Source: Variovorax soli NBRC 106424 (GTDB lineage: Bacteria > Pseudomonadota > Gammaproteobacteria > Burkholderiales > Burkholderiaceae_C). Taken from it: 64,000 nt of DNA. The notes below the pieces were generated by a model, which was given only the letters and a program-made list of their open reading frames with translations, ran no database searches and had not been told where the DNA came from. Below are positions 11,300-20,871 of the stretch, piece after piece. Numbering within the stretch: the first letter of the stretch is position 1; every line of letters starts with the position of its first letter. The position numbers and the translations under genes were made by a program. The DNA lies in assembly GCF_001591385.1 (NCBI RefSeq), contig NZ_BCUU01000007.1, forward strand, positions 30,400-94,399, in the 5' to 3' direction.

Positions 11300-12925
11300 A
11301 TGAAATCCACCTCCAGCATCGCGCGGCGCGCACGGGTCGCCGCGTGGATCCTTCCTGCGGCGCTCGCGCTCACCGGCGTGGCCGCTTCGGCCAAGACACT
11401 GGTGTATTGCTCCGAAGGCAGCCCCGAGAACTTCTACCCCGGCGTGAACACCACCGGCACGTCCTTCGACGTGACGACCCAGGTGTACGACACCATCGTG
11501 CAGTTCGAGCGCGGGGGCACCAAGGTCGTGCCCGGCCTGGCGGAAAAGTGGGACATCTCGGCCGATGGCACCGAGTACACCTTCCACCTGCGCAAGGGCG
11601 TGAAGTGGCACACCACCAACAAGAACTTCAAGCCCACGCGCGACTTCAACGCCGACGACTTCATCTTCATGATCGAGCGGCAGTGGAAGGAGAACGATCC
11701 CTTCTTCCGCGTGACCAGCCCCAACCATTCGTACTTCAACGACATGGGCATGCCCAAGCTGCTCAAGACGGTGGACCGCATCGACGACCACACCGTCAAG
11801 ATCGTGCTGAACAAGCCCGAAGCGCCGTTCCTGGCCAACCTGGCCATGCAGTACGCGGGCATCCAGTCCAAGGAATATGCCATCGCGATGCTCAAGGCCG
11901 GCACGCCCGAGAAGGTGGACCAGGACCCGGTCGGCACCGGCCCGTTCTACCTGGTGCAGTACCAGAAGGACGCCATCGTGCGCTTCAAGGCCTTCCCGCA
12001 GTACTGGGGCGGCAAGGCCAAGATCGACGACCTGGTGTTCGCCATCACGCCCGACGCCTCGGTGCGCTGGGCCAAGCTGCAGAAGGGCGAGTGCCATGTC
12101 ATGCCGTACCCGAACCCGGCCGACCTGGACGCCATCCGCAAGGACCCGAACGTGAAGGTGCTGGAGCAGCCCGGCCTGAACGTGGGCTACCTGGCCTACA
12201 ACACCACGAAGAAGCCCTTCGACGATGTGCGCGTGCGCAAGGCCATCAACATGGCCATCAACAAGAAGGCCATCATCGACGGCGTCTACCTGACCGCCGG
12301 CGTGGCGGCCAAGAACCCGGTCCCGCCCACCATGTGGTCCTACAACGATGCGGTGAAGGACGACGCGTACAACCCGGAAGCCGCCAAGAAACTGCTGGCA
12401 GAGGCCGGCCACCCCAACGGCTTCACCACCGACCTGTGGGCCATGCCGGTGCAGCGCCCCTACAACCCCAACGCCAAGCGCATCGCCGAGCTGATGCAGG
12501 CGGACCTGGCCAAGGTGGGCGTGAAGGCCGAGATCAAGACCTTCGAGTGGGGCGAGTACCGCAAGCGCATGCAGGCCGGCGAACACCAGATGGGCATGCT
12601 GGGCTGGACCGGCGACAACGGCGATCCGGACAACTTCCTCTACACGCTGCTGGGCTGCGCCTCGGCCCAGTCGGCCAGCGGCTCCAACGTGGCCAAGTTC
12701 TGCTACCAGCCCTATGAAGACCTGGTGGTGAAGGCCAAGAGCGCGCCCAAGCAGGCCGACCGCGACGCCCTCTACAAGAAGGCGCAGCTCATCTTCAAGG
12801 AGCAGGCGCCCTGGTTCACCATCGCGCACGCGGTGCAGCTCAAGCCGGTGCGCAACGAAGTCATCGACTTCAAGCTCAGCCCCTTCGGGCGCCACACCTT
12901 CTACGGCGTGGACATCAAGCAGTAA
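11300..12925 (+). CDS. dppA: peptide-binding periplasmic protein
   Basis: This 541-residue solute-binding protein (SBP family 5) has a Sec signal peptide with probable cleavage after residue 31 ([15 protein letters not shown]). [40 protein letters not shown] and [10 protein letters not shown] are family hallmarks, and the length matches DppA. It has its own ribosome binding site (AAAAGGATTCGACC) 30 bases after dppF, which suits higher expression of the binding protein. Dipeptide specificity is inferred from similarity to DppA; heme or other peptides are possible. Confidence 0.93.
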   Translation: MKSTSSIARRARVAAWILPAALALTGVAASAKTLVYCSEGSPENFYPGVNTTGTSFDVTTQVYDTIVQFERGGTKVVPGLAEKWDISADGTEYTFHLRKGVKWHTTNKNFKPTRDFNADDFIFMIERQWKENDPFFRVTSPNHSYFNDMGMPKLLKTVDRIDDHTVKIVLNKPEAPFLANLAMQYAGIQSKEYAIAMLKAGTPEKVDQDPVGTGPFYLVQYQKDAIVRFKAFPQYWGGKAKIDDLVFAITPDASVRWAKLQKGECHVMPYPNPADLDAIRKDPNVKVLEQPGLNVGYLAYNTTKKPFDDVRVRKAINMAINKKAIIDGVYLTAGVAAKNPVPPTMWSYNDAVKDDAYNPEAAKKLLAEAGHPNGFTTDLWAMPVQRPYNPNAKRIAELMQADLAKVGVKAEIKTFEWGEYRKRMQAGEHQMGMLGWTGDNGDPDNFLYTLLGCASAQSASGSNVAKFCYQPYEDLVVKAKSAPKQADRDALYKKAQLIFKEQAPWFTIAHAVQLKPVRNEVIDFKLSPFGRHTFYGVDIKQ

Positions 12926-12945
12926 GCTGCGCGATTGGCAACAAG

Positions 12946-12972
12946 GGGCCGGCCTGTGCCGGCCCTTTTCAT
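12946..12972 (+). terminator. rho-independent terminator after dppA
   Basis: A perfect eight-pair stem (GGGCCGGC / GCCGGCCC) with a CTGT loop is followed by TTTTCATTT. It sits 20 bases after the dppA stop and closes the transporter operon. Confidence 0.88.
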
Positions 12973-12995
12973 TTGGCGCAGGAGGACATGCGAAC

Positions 12996-13754
12996 ATGAC
13001 GACCGGCATCCTGAGCGCGATGGCGCAGGAGCAGACAGGCCTCGCGGCGCACCTGCGGGACCTGCGCACGGAGCGCTACGCAGGCCGCGAATTCCAGGTC
13101 GGGCGCTGGCAGGGCCGCGAGGTGGTGCTCGCCCTGTCGCGCATCGGCAAGGTGGCGGCCGCCACGACGGCGGCGGCGCTGATCGAGCGCTTCGGCGTCT
13201 CGCGCATCGTGTTCACCGGCGTGGCGGGCGGCCTGCATCCGTCGGTGCGCGTGGGCGACACCGTGATCGGCACCGAGTTCGTGCAGCACGACATGGATGC
13301 CTCGCCCATCTTCCCCCGCTACGAAGTGCCCTTGTACGGACGCTCGCGCTTCCTGGCCGACAGCGTGCTGGCCGAATGCCTCGCGCAGGCGGCGCAAGCG
13401 GCGCTGCAGGACGGCGCCGTGCTGGACGAGGCCACCCGCATGCGCTTTGGCTTGCCTGATTCGCAGCGCGTTCACCACGGCCTCATCGCCAGCGGCGACC
13501 GCTTCGTCTCGCGTGCCGAAGAGGCGGCCCAGCTTCGGGCCGCCTTGCCTGAGGCCATGGCAGTGGAGATGGAGGCTGCCGCGGTGGCGCAGGTCTGCCA
13601 CGACCATGGCGTTCCCTTTGCGGCCGTGCGCAATATCTCGGACCGGGCCGACGACCAGGCGCATGTGGACTTCGGCGCCTACATCGAGGACGTGGCCGGC
13701 CGCCAGGCGCGCGCCTTGATCGCAGCGCTGCTGCCGCTGCTGCCGTCGCCATGA
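12996..13754 (+). CDS. mtnN: methylthioadenosine/S-adenosylhomocysteine nucleosidase
   Basis: This 252-residue cytosolic phosphorylase-fold enzyme splits adenine from MTA and SAH, in methionine salvage and methyl-cycle detoxification. The N-terminus GILSAMAQE and the segment [19 protein letters not shown] are typical. [21 protein letters not shown] contains the ribose/purine site, and ASGDRFVS and [12 protein letters not shown] (catalytic Glu) precede RNISDRAD, which holds the catalytic Asp. It is slightly longer than the E. coli enzyme (232). It overlaps the following MOSC gene by four bases. Confidence 0.93.
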   Translation: MTTGILSAMAQEQTGLAAHLRDLRTERYAGREFQVGRWQGREVVLALSRIGKVAAATTAAALIERFGVSRIVFTGVAGGLHPSVRVGDTVIGTEFVQHDMDASPIFPRYEVPLYGRSRFLADSVLAECLAQAAQAALQDGAVLDEATRMRFGLPDSQRVHHGLIASGDRFVSRAEEAAQLRAALPEAMAVEMEAAAVAQVCHDHGVPFAAVRNISDRADDQAHVDFGAYIEDVAGRQARALIAALLPLLPSP

Positions 13755-14293
13755 GCGCGGAGGGCGGGTTGCGCGACCTCACGCGCCGGTTCGCGCGGGA
13801 CGGGCGGCTGGAGGCGATCTGGCTGCGTCCGGCGCGAGGGGTTGCAATGCACGGCGTTGCCGAAGTCCTCGCGCTGCCTGGCCGCGGGCTCGAGGGCGAC
13901 CGCGCCGCGCAGTCCAGGGCCGAAGGCGGAAAGCGCCAGGTCACGCTGATCCAGGCGGAGCACCTGCCGGTCGTGGCCGCGTTGTGCGGCCACGGCGAAG
14001 TCCGCGCCGAGCAGTTGCGGCGCAACCTGGTCGTGTCGGGCCTGAACCTGCTGGCCGCCCGCTCGCTCTTTCCCGACCGGCCTCTGCGGCTGGCCATCGG
14101 CGGCGAGGTGCTGCTCGAAGTCAGCGGGCCGTGCGAGCCCTGCTCCCGCATGGAGGCCACGCTGGGTGCCGGCGGCTACAACGCCATGCGCGGACACGGC
14201 GGCGTGACGGCGCGGGTGCTGCAGGGCGGCCGCTTGCGGGTCGGCGACATCGTGCAGGTCCGCGGGGCCGCTGCCGAGGCCCCGATGGTTTGA
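13751..14293 (+). CDS. MOSC domain protein
   Basis: This 180-residue stand-alone MOSC (molybdenum cofactor sulfurase C-terminal) domain shows [14 protein letters not shown] near the N-terminus, [25 protein letters not shown] spacing and the cysteine-containing [15 protein letters not shown] near residues 120-133. MOSC domains carry sulfur or molybdopterin to molybdenum enzymes, or act as N-hydroxylamine reductase modules. It is translationally coupled to the nucleosidase, and the next gene encodes a molybdopterin-binding dehydrogenase subunit, so a role in loading its cofactor is a reasonable inference. Confidence 0.87.
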   Translation: MSAEGGLRDLTRRFARDGRLEAIWLRPARGVAMHGVAEVLALPGRGLEGDRAAQSRAEGGKRQVTLIQAEHLPVVAALCGHGEVRAEQLRRNLVVSGLNLLAARSLFPDRPLRLAIGGEVLLEVSGPCEPCSRMEATLGAGGYNAMRGHGGVTARVLQGGRLRVGDIVQVRGAAAEAPMV

Positions 14294-14358
14294 CGCACGC
14301 ACGAGCCAGCCAACACAATGCATCAGCACCTGTCCAATCACCTCACGAGGCCAGTCAC

Positions 14359-16707
14359 TTGAGCGCAAATTCCAACCGCAACCCGCCCGAGGCCATGCGC
14401 TTCGGCAGCGGCCAGGCCGTCAAGCGCCTGGAAGACGAGCAGCTTCTTACCGGCCGCGGCCGCTACACCGACGACCTGAGCCAGCCGGGGCAACTGCACG
14501 TGGCCTTCCTGCGCTCGCCCTATCCGCATGCCCGCATCGTCGGCATCGACACCGCCGGCGCCGCCGCCATGCCCGGCGTGGCGCGGGTGCTGACCGGCGC
14601 CGATCTGGTGGCCGCCGGCGTGCAGCCCATTCCCGGCGTCGCCGGCTTCAGGCGGCCCGACGGAAAGCCTGCCCGCGGCCCGGATCGCCGTGCGCTGGCG
14701 CATGAACGCGTGCGCTTCGTCGGCGAGCCCGTGGCGGCCGTGCTGGCAGACACCCTCCAGCAGGCGCGCGATGCCGCCGAGGCGGTCTTTGTCGACTACG
14801 AGGAACTGCCCATGGTCGCGACGGTTCCTGCCGCCCTGGCCGAGGGCGCGCCGGTGCTCAGCGAAGACGCCGCGCCGGGCAACATCTGCGCCGAGATGCG
14901 CCATGGCGACGCAAAGGCGGCCGAGGCCGCCTTTGCGCAGGCCGCGCACGTGGTGCGCCTGCAGATCCAGAACCAGCGGCTGGCGGCGGTCACGCTCGAG
15001 CCGCGCGCCATCCTGGCCGCGCCGGAGGCCCCGGGCAGCAGCCGGACGGTGATCCAGATGAGCACCCAGATGCCCACCGGCGTACGCGACACGCTGGCGG
15101 CCATGCTGGGCATCGAGAACACCGAGGTGCGCGTGCTGGTGAGCGACGTGGGCGGCGGCTTCGGCATGAAGACCGGCCTGTACCCCGAAGACGCCGTGGT
15201 GGGCTTCGCCGCCCGCGAACTCAAGCGCCCGGTAAAGTGGATCGCCGACCGCAGCGAGGAATTCCTGGCCACCACGCACGGGCGCGATGTGGACGTGAAT
15301 GCCGAGATGGCGCTGGCGGCGGACGGCCGCATCCTGGCGCTGCGGCTGCATTCGCAGGCCAACGTGGGCGCCTATCCCACCGGCGCCGGCGTGGCCATCC
15401 AGCTGCTGATCGGGCCCTGGGTGCAGACCAGCGTCTACGACATCCAGACCATCGACTTCCGCTTCCAGGCCGTGCTCACCAACACGGCGCCCACCGGCGC
15501 GTACCGCGGCGCGGGCCGCCCCGAAGCCATCTTCAACATGGAGCGCCTCATGGACGAGGCCGCGCGCCAGACCGGCATCGACCGCATCCAGCTGCGCCGC
15601 CGCAACTTCGTGCGGCCCGAGCAGATGCCCTACACCAACCCCATGGCGCAGGTGTACGACAGCGGCCGTTTCGAGCATGTGATGGACCAGGGCCTGGCAC
15701 TGGCCGACTGGAACGGCTTCGATGCGCGCGCCGCGCAATCGGCGCAGCGCGGCCTCGTGCGCGGCCTGGGCATTGCGACCTTTCTCGAATGGACCGGCGG
15801 CAATGCGCTGCAGGAAAGCGTCACCGTGTCGGTGCTGGCCGATGAAGGCGTGGTGGAGGTGTTCTCCGCCGTCAACGCCATGGGGCAGGGCATTGCCACT
15901 TCTCTCACGCAGCTGGTGGTGGACGTGTTCGGCGTGCCCATCGAGCAGGTGCGCGTGGTGCTCGGCGACACCGACCGCGGCAACGGCTTCGGCAGCGCAG
16001 GCTCGCGTTCGCTCTTCACCGGCGGCTCCGCGCTGCACGAGGGCGCCGAGCGCACCATCGAGCATGCGCGCGGCCTGGCGGCCAAGGAGCTGGAGGCGGC
16101 GGCCGACGACATCGACTATGTGCAAGGCCGCTTCTCGGTGAAGGGCACCGATCTTTCCATCGGCCTCTTCGACCTTGCGGGCAAGCAGAGCGGCCAGCGC
16201 ATCGTGGTCGATTCCAGCACCACCGTGGGCGGCCCCAGCTGGCCCAACGGCTGCCACATCTGCGAAGTGGAACTCGACCCGGCCACCGGCGAGGTGGACG
16301 TGGTGGCCTATGCCTCGGTGAACGACGTGGGCACGGTGGTCAACCCCATGATCGTGCGCGGCCAGCTGGACGGCGGTGCCGTGCAGGGCCTGGGCCAGGC
16401 CCTGGTCGAGCAGATCGCCTACGACCCCGAGACCGGCCAGCTGCTCACCGGCAGCCTCATGGACTACGCCCTGCCCCGCGCCGTGAAGGCCCCGCCCTTC
16501 GTCACCGAAATGGACACCAGCACCCCGTGCCTCACCAATCCCCTGGGCGTGAAAGGCGTGGGCGAACTGGGCACCATCGGCGCCACCCCATCGGTCGTCA
16601 ACGCCGTCGCCGACGCCTTCACCCGCGCCGGCCACCCCGACAAGGCCCCAAAGCTGCAAATGCCCCTGACCCCCGCCAAGCTCTGGCAACTCCTCCAGCC
16701 GAATTAG
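14359..16707 (+). CDS. molybdopterin-binding aldehyde/xanthine dehydrogenase-type large subunit
   Basis: This 782-residue protein resembles CoxL/XdhB-type catalytic subunits. RFGSGQAVKRLEDEQLLTGR begins the N-terminal domain, SDVGGGFGMKTGLYPEDAVV is a cofactor-binding loop, and PTGAYRGAGRPEA is the active-site loop. AYRGAGR is the form II type, not the AYXCSFR of carbon monoxide dehydrogenase. VNAMGQGIATSL and GVKGVGELGTIGATP, with the catalytic Glu, complete it. I placed the start at TTG 14359 after a CACGAGG site; an in-frame ATG at 14395 would drop 12 residues. The Fe-S and FAD subunits such enzymes need are not encoded next to it. Substrate unknown. Confidence 0.9.
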   Translation: MSANSNRNPPEAMRFGSGQAVKRLEDEQLLTGRGRYTDDLSQPGQLHVAFLRSPYPHARIVGIDTAGAAAMPGVARVLTGADLVAAGVQPIPGVAGFRRPDGKPARGPDRRALAHERVRFVGEPVAAVLADTLQQARDAAEAVFVDYEELPMVATVPAALAEGAPVLSEDAAPGNICAEMRHGDAKAAEAAFAQAAHVVRLQIQNQRLAAVTLEPRAILAAPEAPGSSRTVIQMSTQMPTGVRDTLAAMLGIENTEVRVLVSDVGGGFGMKTGLYPEDAVVGFAARELKRPVKWIADRSEEFLATTHGRDVDVNAEMALAADGRILALRLHSQANVGAYPTGAGVAIQLLIGPWVQTSVYDIQTIDFRFQAVLTNTAPTGAYRGAGRPEAIFNMERLMDEAARQTGIDRIQLRRRNFVRPEQMPYTNPMAQVYDSGRFEHVMDQGLALADWNGFDARAAQSAQRGLVRGLGIATFLEWTGGNALQESVTVSVLADEGVVEVFSAVNAMGQGIATSLTQLVVDVFGVPIEQVRVVLGDTDRGNGFGSAGSRSLFTGGSALHEGAERTIEHARGLAAKELEAAADDIDYVQGRFSVKGTDLSIGLFDLAGKQSGQRIVVDSSTTVGGPSWPNGCHICEVELDPATGEVDVVAYASVNDVGTVVNPMIVRGQLDGGAVQGLGQALVEQIAYDPETGQLLTGSLMDYALPRAVKAPPFVTEMDTSTPCLTNPLGVKGVGELGTIGATPSVVNAVADAFTRAGHPDKAPKLQMPLTPAKLWQLLQPN

Positions 16708-16734
16708 AGGCAAAGCGAAGCGAGCCGAATCAAC

Positions 16735-16839
16735 CCAGCAACGCACCGGGGAACCGGCTTTGCCGGGCCCCAGGTGTGGCCTCCCCCACGGGGGGTGGCG
16801 AATTACACGTAGCGAAGCGAAGTGAAAAGCCGGGGGGCT
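16735..16839 (+). repeat. GC-rich palindromic dispersed repeat, copy 1
   Basis: The sequence between two convergent genes contains GAACCGGCTTTGCCGGGCC, then CCTCCCCCACGGGGGGTGG, then a GAAGCGAAG tail. Each half is itself palindromic. The same arrangement occurs on the opposite strand at about 46666-46765. The copies differ at many positions, so this is an old dispersed family. It may act as a bidirectional terminator, since it lies between convergent genes. Confidence 0.7.
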
Positions 16840-17829
16840 CTACTTCAACCAGCCGCGCCGCCGGAAGTACCACATCGGCACCAGCGCGCTGGCCGTCATC
16901 AGCAGGAGCACGAAGGGATAGGCCCCGGCCCCCAGCTCCGCCACCTCCGGAATCTGCATGTTCATCCCGTAGATGCTGGCGATCAGCGTCGGCGGCAGCA
17001 GCGCCACGCTGGCCACCGAGAAGATCTTGATGGTCTTGTTCTGGTTGATGTTGATGAAGCCGACCGTGGCGTCCATCAGGAAGTTGATCTTGTCGAACAG
17101 GAAGGCCGTGTGGTTGTCCAGCGACTCGATGTCGCGCAGGATCTGTCGCGCCTCCTCGAACTGCTCGGCGTTGAGCATGCGGCTGCGCATCATGAAGCTC
17201 ACCGCGCGGCGCGTGTCCATCACGTTGCGGCGGATGCGGCCGTTCAGGTCTTCCTGCCGGGCGATCAGGCCCAGCACCTCGCCGGCCAGCTCGTCGCTCA
17301 CGTCGCCCTTGAGCACCTTCTTGCCGGCCAGCTCCAGCTCGTCGTAGATGTCCTCCAGCGTGTCGGCCGAATATTCGGCGTCGGCGTCGAAGAGCTTGAG
17401 CAGCACTTCCTTGGCGTCCTCGATCAGGCCGGGTGCGCGGCGCGCCCGCAGGCGCAGCAGCCGGAACACCGGCACGTCCTCGTCGTGGATCGTGAAAAGC
17501 ACGCCGCGGCTGCGCAGCTCGGTGTTGTGCTGGTTCAGGATGAAGGCCACGCGCACCGAGCGGGGGTCGTCCTCGTCGGCGATCAGGAAGTCGGAGCGGA
17601 TGTGCAGCTCGCCGTTGTCTTCTTCGTAGAAGCGCGCCGACTCCTCGATGTCCTCGTCCATCGCGTCTTCCGGAATGGACAGGCCGTAGTACTGCTTGAC
17701 CCAGCGCTTTTCTTCCAAGGTGGGCGACTCGAGGTCGACCCAGATGGGCTGGAACTTGGAGAGCTCCTCCAGCGCCTCGATTTCTTCCTGGACGAGGCGC
17801 CCGTTGGCGAGCGTGAAGATGTTGAGCAT
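16840..17829 (-). CDS. corA: magnesium/cobalt transporter
   Basis: This 329-residue protein has a long cytoplasmic N-terminal funnel rich in acidic residues and two C-terminal membrane helices. The signature YGMNM is at 287-291, right after the first helix (IFSVASVALLPPTLIASI). The second helix is FVLLLMTASALVPMWYF, and the end is basic (RRRGWLK). These are hallmarks of CorA, a pentameric Mg2+/Co2+ channel. The ATG at 17829 follows an AAGGGAGTG ribosome binding site. It converges on the molybdenum gene and diverges from the helicase. Confidence 0.95.
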   Translation of the reverse strand: MLNIFTLANGRLVQEEIEALEELSKFQPIWVDLESPTLEEKRWVKQYYGLSIPEDAMDEDIEESARFYEEDNGELHIRSDFLIADEDDPRSVRVAFILNQHNTELRSRGVLFTIHDEDVPVFRLLRLRARRAPGLIEDAKEVLLKLFDADAEYSADTLEDIYDELELAGKKVLKGDVSDELAGEVLGLIARQEDLNGRIRRNVMDTRRAVSFMMRSRMLNAEQFEEARQILRDIESLDNHTAFLFDKINFLMDATVGFININQNKTIKIFSVASVALLPPTLIASIYGMNMQIPEVAELGAGAYPFVLLLMTASALVPMWYFRRRGWLK

Positions 17830-18058
17830 GGGCTCACTCCCTTGATGGAACCGTCTGATGGATGGGGGGAAGGTGTGGGGCGCTTTCAACCGTCCCCCGG
17901 CACCCATCGCGTTGATCCGATGGCCGTCAGCAGGGAGTTGAAAGCTGCCGAGGCTGGCAGATTTCCAAGGCCGTAACTCCTGTAAAAAAACGACGGGCGC
18001 GATTATGTCATTGCTCCCCGCGCCGGACTTTCGGCGGTCGGCGGCCGTGGGTAGTGGG

Positions 18059-18074
18059 CTGGATGGATGTACAG
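18059..18074 (+). promoter_or_regulatory. LexA-box-like site before helicase gene
   Basis: CTGG-ATGGATGT-ACAG matches the LexA operator pattern CTGT-N8-ACAG at seven of eight fixed positions with exact spacing, and the spacer is partly AT-alternating. It ends 17 bases before the chosen start of a UvrD-type helicase, a class often under SOS control. Confidence 0.45.
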
Positions 18075-18091
18075 TTCATGCCGTGAGCGCC

Positions 18092-20182
18092 ATGCCCGTC
18101 CTCGACCAGCAAAAAGACACGTCCGCCGATCGCCTGGACGAAGCCCTGTCGCGCCTCAACGAAGCGCAGCGCGACGCCGTCCTGCATGCCGGCAACGCAC
18201 CGCTTCTCATCGTCGCTGGCGCCGGCTCCGGCAAGACCAGCACCCTGGCCCACCGCGTGGCCTGCCTCATCGCCAAGGGCGCCGATCCGCAGCGGCTGCT
18301 GCTGCTGACCTTCTCGCGCCGCGCAGCGCAGGAGATGTCGCAGCGCGCCGGTCACGTGCTGGCGCAGGTGCTGGGCCTGGGCTCGCAAACGCCGCCCGCA
18401 CTGCCCTGGGCCGGCACCTTCCACGGTGTGGGCGCGCGGCTGCTGCGGGACTACGCCGTGCAGATTGGGCTGGCCGAGAACTTCACCATCCACGACCGCG
18501 GCGATGCGGAAGACCTGATGGGCCTGGTGCGCCACGATCTGGGCTTCACGGGCACTGAAAAGCGCTTTCCGCTCAAGAGCACGTGCCTCGCGATCTACTC
18601 GCGGGTGGTCAACACGCAGGGCGGCCTGGCGCAGGTCCTGGCCGAAGCCTTTCCCTGGTGCGCCGAGTGGGAGGCGCAGCTCAGGCAACTGTTCGGCGCC
18701 TATGTCGAGGCCAAGCAGGAACAGAACGTGCTCGACTACGACGACCTGCTGCTGGGCTGGCACGAGATGATGGGCGAGCCCTCGCTGGCGGCGCAGCTTT
18801 CCGGGCGCTTCGACCATGTGCTGGTGGACGAATACCAGGACACCAACCGGCTGCAGGCCTCGATCCTGCAGCGCCTCAAGCCCGACGGCAGGGGCTTGAC
18901 CGCGGTGGGGGACGACGCGCAGTCCATCTATTCGTTCCGCGGCGCCACCGTACGCAACATCCTCGACTTCCCCTCGCAGTTCGGCCAACTCGGCAGCGCG
19001 GCGCGCATCGTCACGCTGGAGCGCAACTACCGCTCGACCCAGCCCATCCTGGACGTGTCGAACACGCTCATCGCGGCGGCCGGCGAGCGGCATGCCAAGC
19101 GCCTGTGGACGGACAAGCCTTCCGCCGGCCGTCCCCAACTGGTGCTGGTGCCCGACGAGGCGCAGCAGGCGCGCTGGGTGGCCGACAAGGTGCTGGCGCA
19201 TCGCGAGGGCGGCCTGCGGCTGAAGTCGCAGGCGGTGCTGTTTCGCTCCTCCAGCCACAGCGCCGCGCTGGAGCTCGAGCTGGCGCGGCGCAACATTCCA
19301 TTCGTGAAGTTCGGCGGGCTCAAGTTCCTCGAGGCTTCGCACGTCAAAGACCTGCTGGCCCTGTTGCGCTTTGCGCAGAACCCCAAGGGGCGGCAGGCCG
19401 GGTTCCGGGTGGTGCAACTGCTGGCCGGCGTGGGCCCGGCCACGGCGGCGCGCCTGCTCGACGCCATGGACGAGTCGAATGATCCTGCCCAGACGCTGCA
19501 AGCCTTCGCCCCGCCGGCCGCGGCGCGCGAACAGTGGAGCGATTTCGCCGCCACCTATGCCAGCCTGCGATCCGGCCAAGCGGCCTGGCCGGCCGATGCC
19601 GAACTGGCGCTGCGCTGGTACCTGCCGCACCTGGAGCGCCTGCATGAGGACGCCGCCGTGCGCCGCGCCGACGTGGAGCAGCTGGTGCGCCTGGCGGCGG
19701 GCTACGCCAGCCGCGAAAGCTTCCTGACCGAGCTCACCCTCGATCCGCCCGAGGCCACCAGCGACCGCGCCGGCCCGCCCCTGCTGGACGACGACTACCT
19801 GATCCTCTCGACCATCCATTCGGCCAAGGGCCAGGAATGGACCTCGGTGCACGTGCTCAACGTGGTGGACGGCTGCATTCCCGCGGATCTTTCCACCGGC
19901 AGCAACGAGGAAATCGAGGAGGAGCGGCGCCTTTTGTACGTGGCCATGACCCGCGCGAAAGACCATTTGCACCTGCTGGTGCCGCAGCGCTTCTACGTGA
20001 CCCAGCAGTCGGCGCACGGGGACCGCCACCTGTATGCCGGGCGCACGCGATTCATCGCCGCACAGGACGTGAAGGCATTCGAGGAAGTGGTGTGGCCGCC
20101 GCCACCGGAAAGACCCCCGGCGGTGCCTGCGCCGCAGGCGGCCATCGACTTGAGGAACCGGCTCCGGGCGGTCTGGCGGTAA
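18092..20182 (+). CDS. UvrD/Rep-family superfamily 1 DNA helicase
   Basis: This 696-residue ATP-dependent 3'-5' helicase shows motif I GAGSGKTS (residues 43-50), Ia-region LLLTFSRRAAQEM, motif II VDEYQDTN, motif III GDDAQSIYSFRGA, motif IV LERNYRST, motif V STIHSAKGQEWTSVHV and motif VI EERRLLYVAMTRAKD. The order and spacing are complete. The start is uncertain: in-frame candidates exist at 18005, 18083 and 18092. I chose 18092 because the earlier ones would place a LexA-like operator inside the gene. It is shorter at the C-terminus than classic UvrD or Rep, so I do not assign either name. Confidence 0.9.
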   Translation: MPVLDQQKDTSADRLDEALSRLNEAQRDAVLHAGNAPLLIVAGAGSGKTSTLAHRVACLIAKGADPQRLLLLTFSRRAAQEMSQRAGHVLAQVLGLGSQTPPALPWAGTFHGVGARLLRDYAVQIGLAENFTIHDRGDAEDLMGLVRHDLGFTGTEKRFPLKSTCLAIYSRVVNTQGGLAQVLAEAFPWCAEWEAQLRQLFGAYVEAKQEQNVLDYDDLLLGWHEMMGEPSLAAQLSGRFDHVLVDEYQDTNRLQASILQRLKPDGRGLTAVGDDAQSIYSFRGATVRNILDFPSQFGQLGSAARIVTLERNYRSTQPILDVSNTLIAAAGERHAKRLWTDKPSAGRPQLVLVPDEAQQARWVADKVLAHREGGLRLKSQAVLFRSSSHSAALELELARRNIPFVKFGGLKFLEASHVKDLLALLRFAQNPKGRQAGFRVVQLLAGVGPATAARLLDAMDESNDPAQTLQAFAPPAAAREQWSDFAATYASLRSGQAAWPADAELALRWYLPHLERLHEDAAVRRADVEQLVRLAAGYASRESFLTELTLDPPEATSDRAGPPLLDDDYLILSTIHSAKGQEWTSVHVLNVVDGCIPADLSTGSNEEIEEERRLLYVAMTRAKDHLHLLVPQRFYVTQQSAHGDRHLYAGRTRFIAAQDVKAFEEVVWPPPPERPPAVPAPQAAIDLRNRLRAVWR

Positions 20183-20436
20183 CGCGCGCTCGGGGCGCCA
20201 TCCGGTCAACCCGAAGACTTTGCCATCAAACGCGAAGTAAAGATAGCGTCACAAATACGGGGTAGGGCCATGGGGGGTCAAGCATTGCTTTTCACCCTCG
20301 GCGGGGGCATAGTGAATCGACCCCTTGAGCTTTCCGTCTCTCATTTCTCTCTCCCCTCCAACCCCCCGTTTTCACGTCGACGCCACCGGTTCCCGGCGGT
20401 GTCATTTCACCAACCGTCAATTCCAGGAGGTCACTT

Positions 20437-20766
20437 ATGAATTTGACGATCAGCGGTCATCATCTCGACGTTACTCCCGCGCTGCGCAACTACGTCACCA
20501 GCAAGCTGGACCGTATCACGCGGCATTTCGACCAGGTGGTCGACGTCAAGGTGATCCTGACGGTGGAAAAGCAGAAGGAAAAGGAAAGGCGCCAACGAGC
20601 CGAATGCAACATCCACGTCAAGGGCAACGACATGTTCGCCGAGTCGAGCCATGCTGATCTCTACGCCGCGGTCGATGAACTGGTCGACAAGCTCGACCGG
20701 CAGGTGGTGCGCCACAAGGATCGACTCCAGGATCACCACCATGAAGCGCCAAAGCGCGTCATGTAA
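20437..20766 (+). CDS. hpf: ribosome hibernation promoting factor (short form)
   Basis: This 109-residue protein binds the 30S decoding region and helps form inactive 100S ribosomes in stationary phase. [20 protein letters not shown] at the start, then a [12 protein letters not shown] segment, [19 protein letters not shown], and a C-terminal [18 protein letters not shown] helix are typical. It lacks the extra C-terminal domain of long HPF. A strong ribosome binding site (CCAGGAGGTCACTT) precedes the ATG and a terminator follows. In many relatives rpoN precedes this gene; here the helicase gene does. Confidence 0.95.
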   Translation: MNLTISGHHLDVTPALRNYVTSKLDRITRHFDQVVDVKVILTVEKQKEKERRQRAECNIHVKGNDMFAESSHADLYAAVDELVDKLDRQVVRHKDRLQDHHHEAPKRVM

Positions 20767-20803
20767 CGTGATGTAATCGACGCACAAGGGCAAATCCTCT
20801 TGC

Positions 20804-20834
20804 GGGCCGCCTTTTGGCGGCCCTTTGCTTTTTG
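20804..20834 (+). terminator. rho-independent terminator after hpf
   Basis: A stem GGGCCGCC / GGCGGCCC with a TTTT loop is followed by TTTGCTTTTT, 37 bases after the hpf stop. Part of hpf transcription should end here, leaving ptsN to a separate promoter (a CATAAT hexamer lies at 20846-20851). Confidence 0.88.
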
Positions 20835-20871
20835 TGGGGTGGGTGCATAATCGGCCCGCTCTCTCCCCACC

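Noticed and set aside
20271..20290. Sigma-54-like promoter before hpf (GG...TTGCT with -24/-12 spacing)
   Set aside because: Only the GG and TTGCT cores match; the T before GG and the CAC block are absent in a G-run, so chance is likely.
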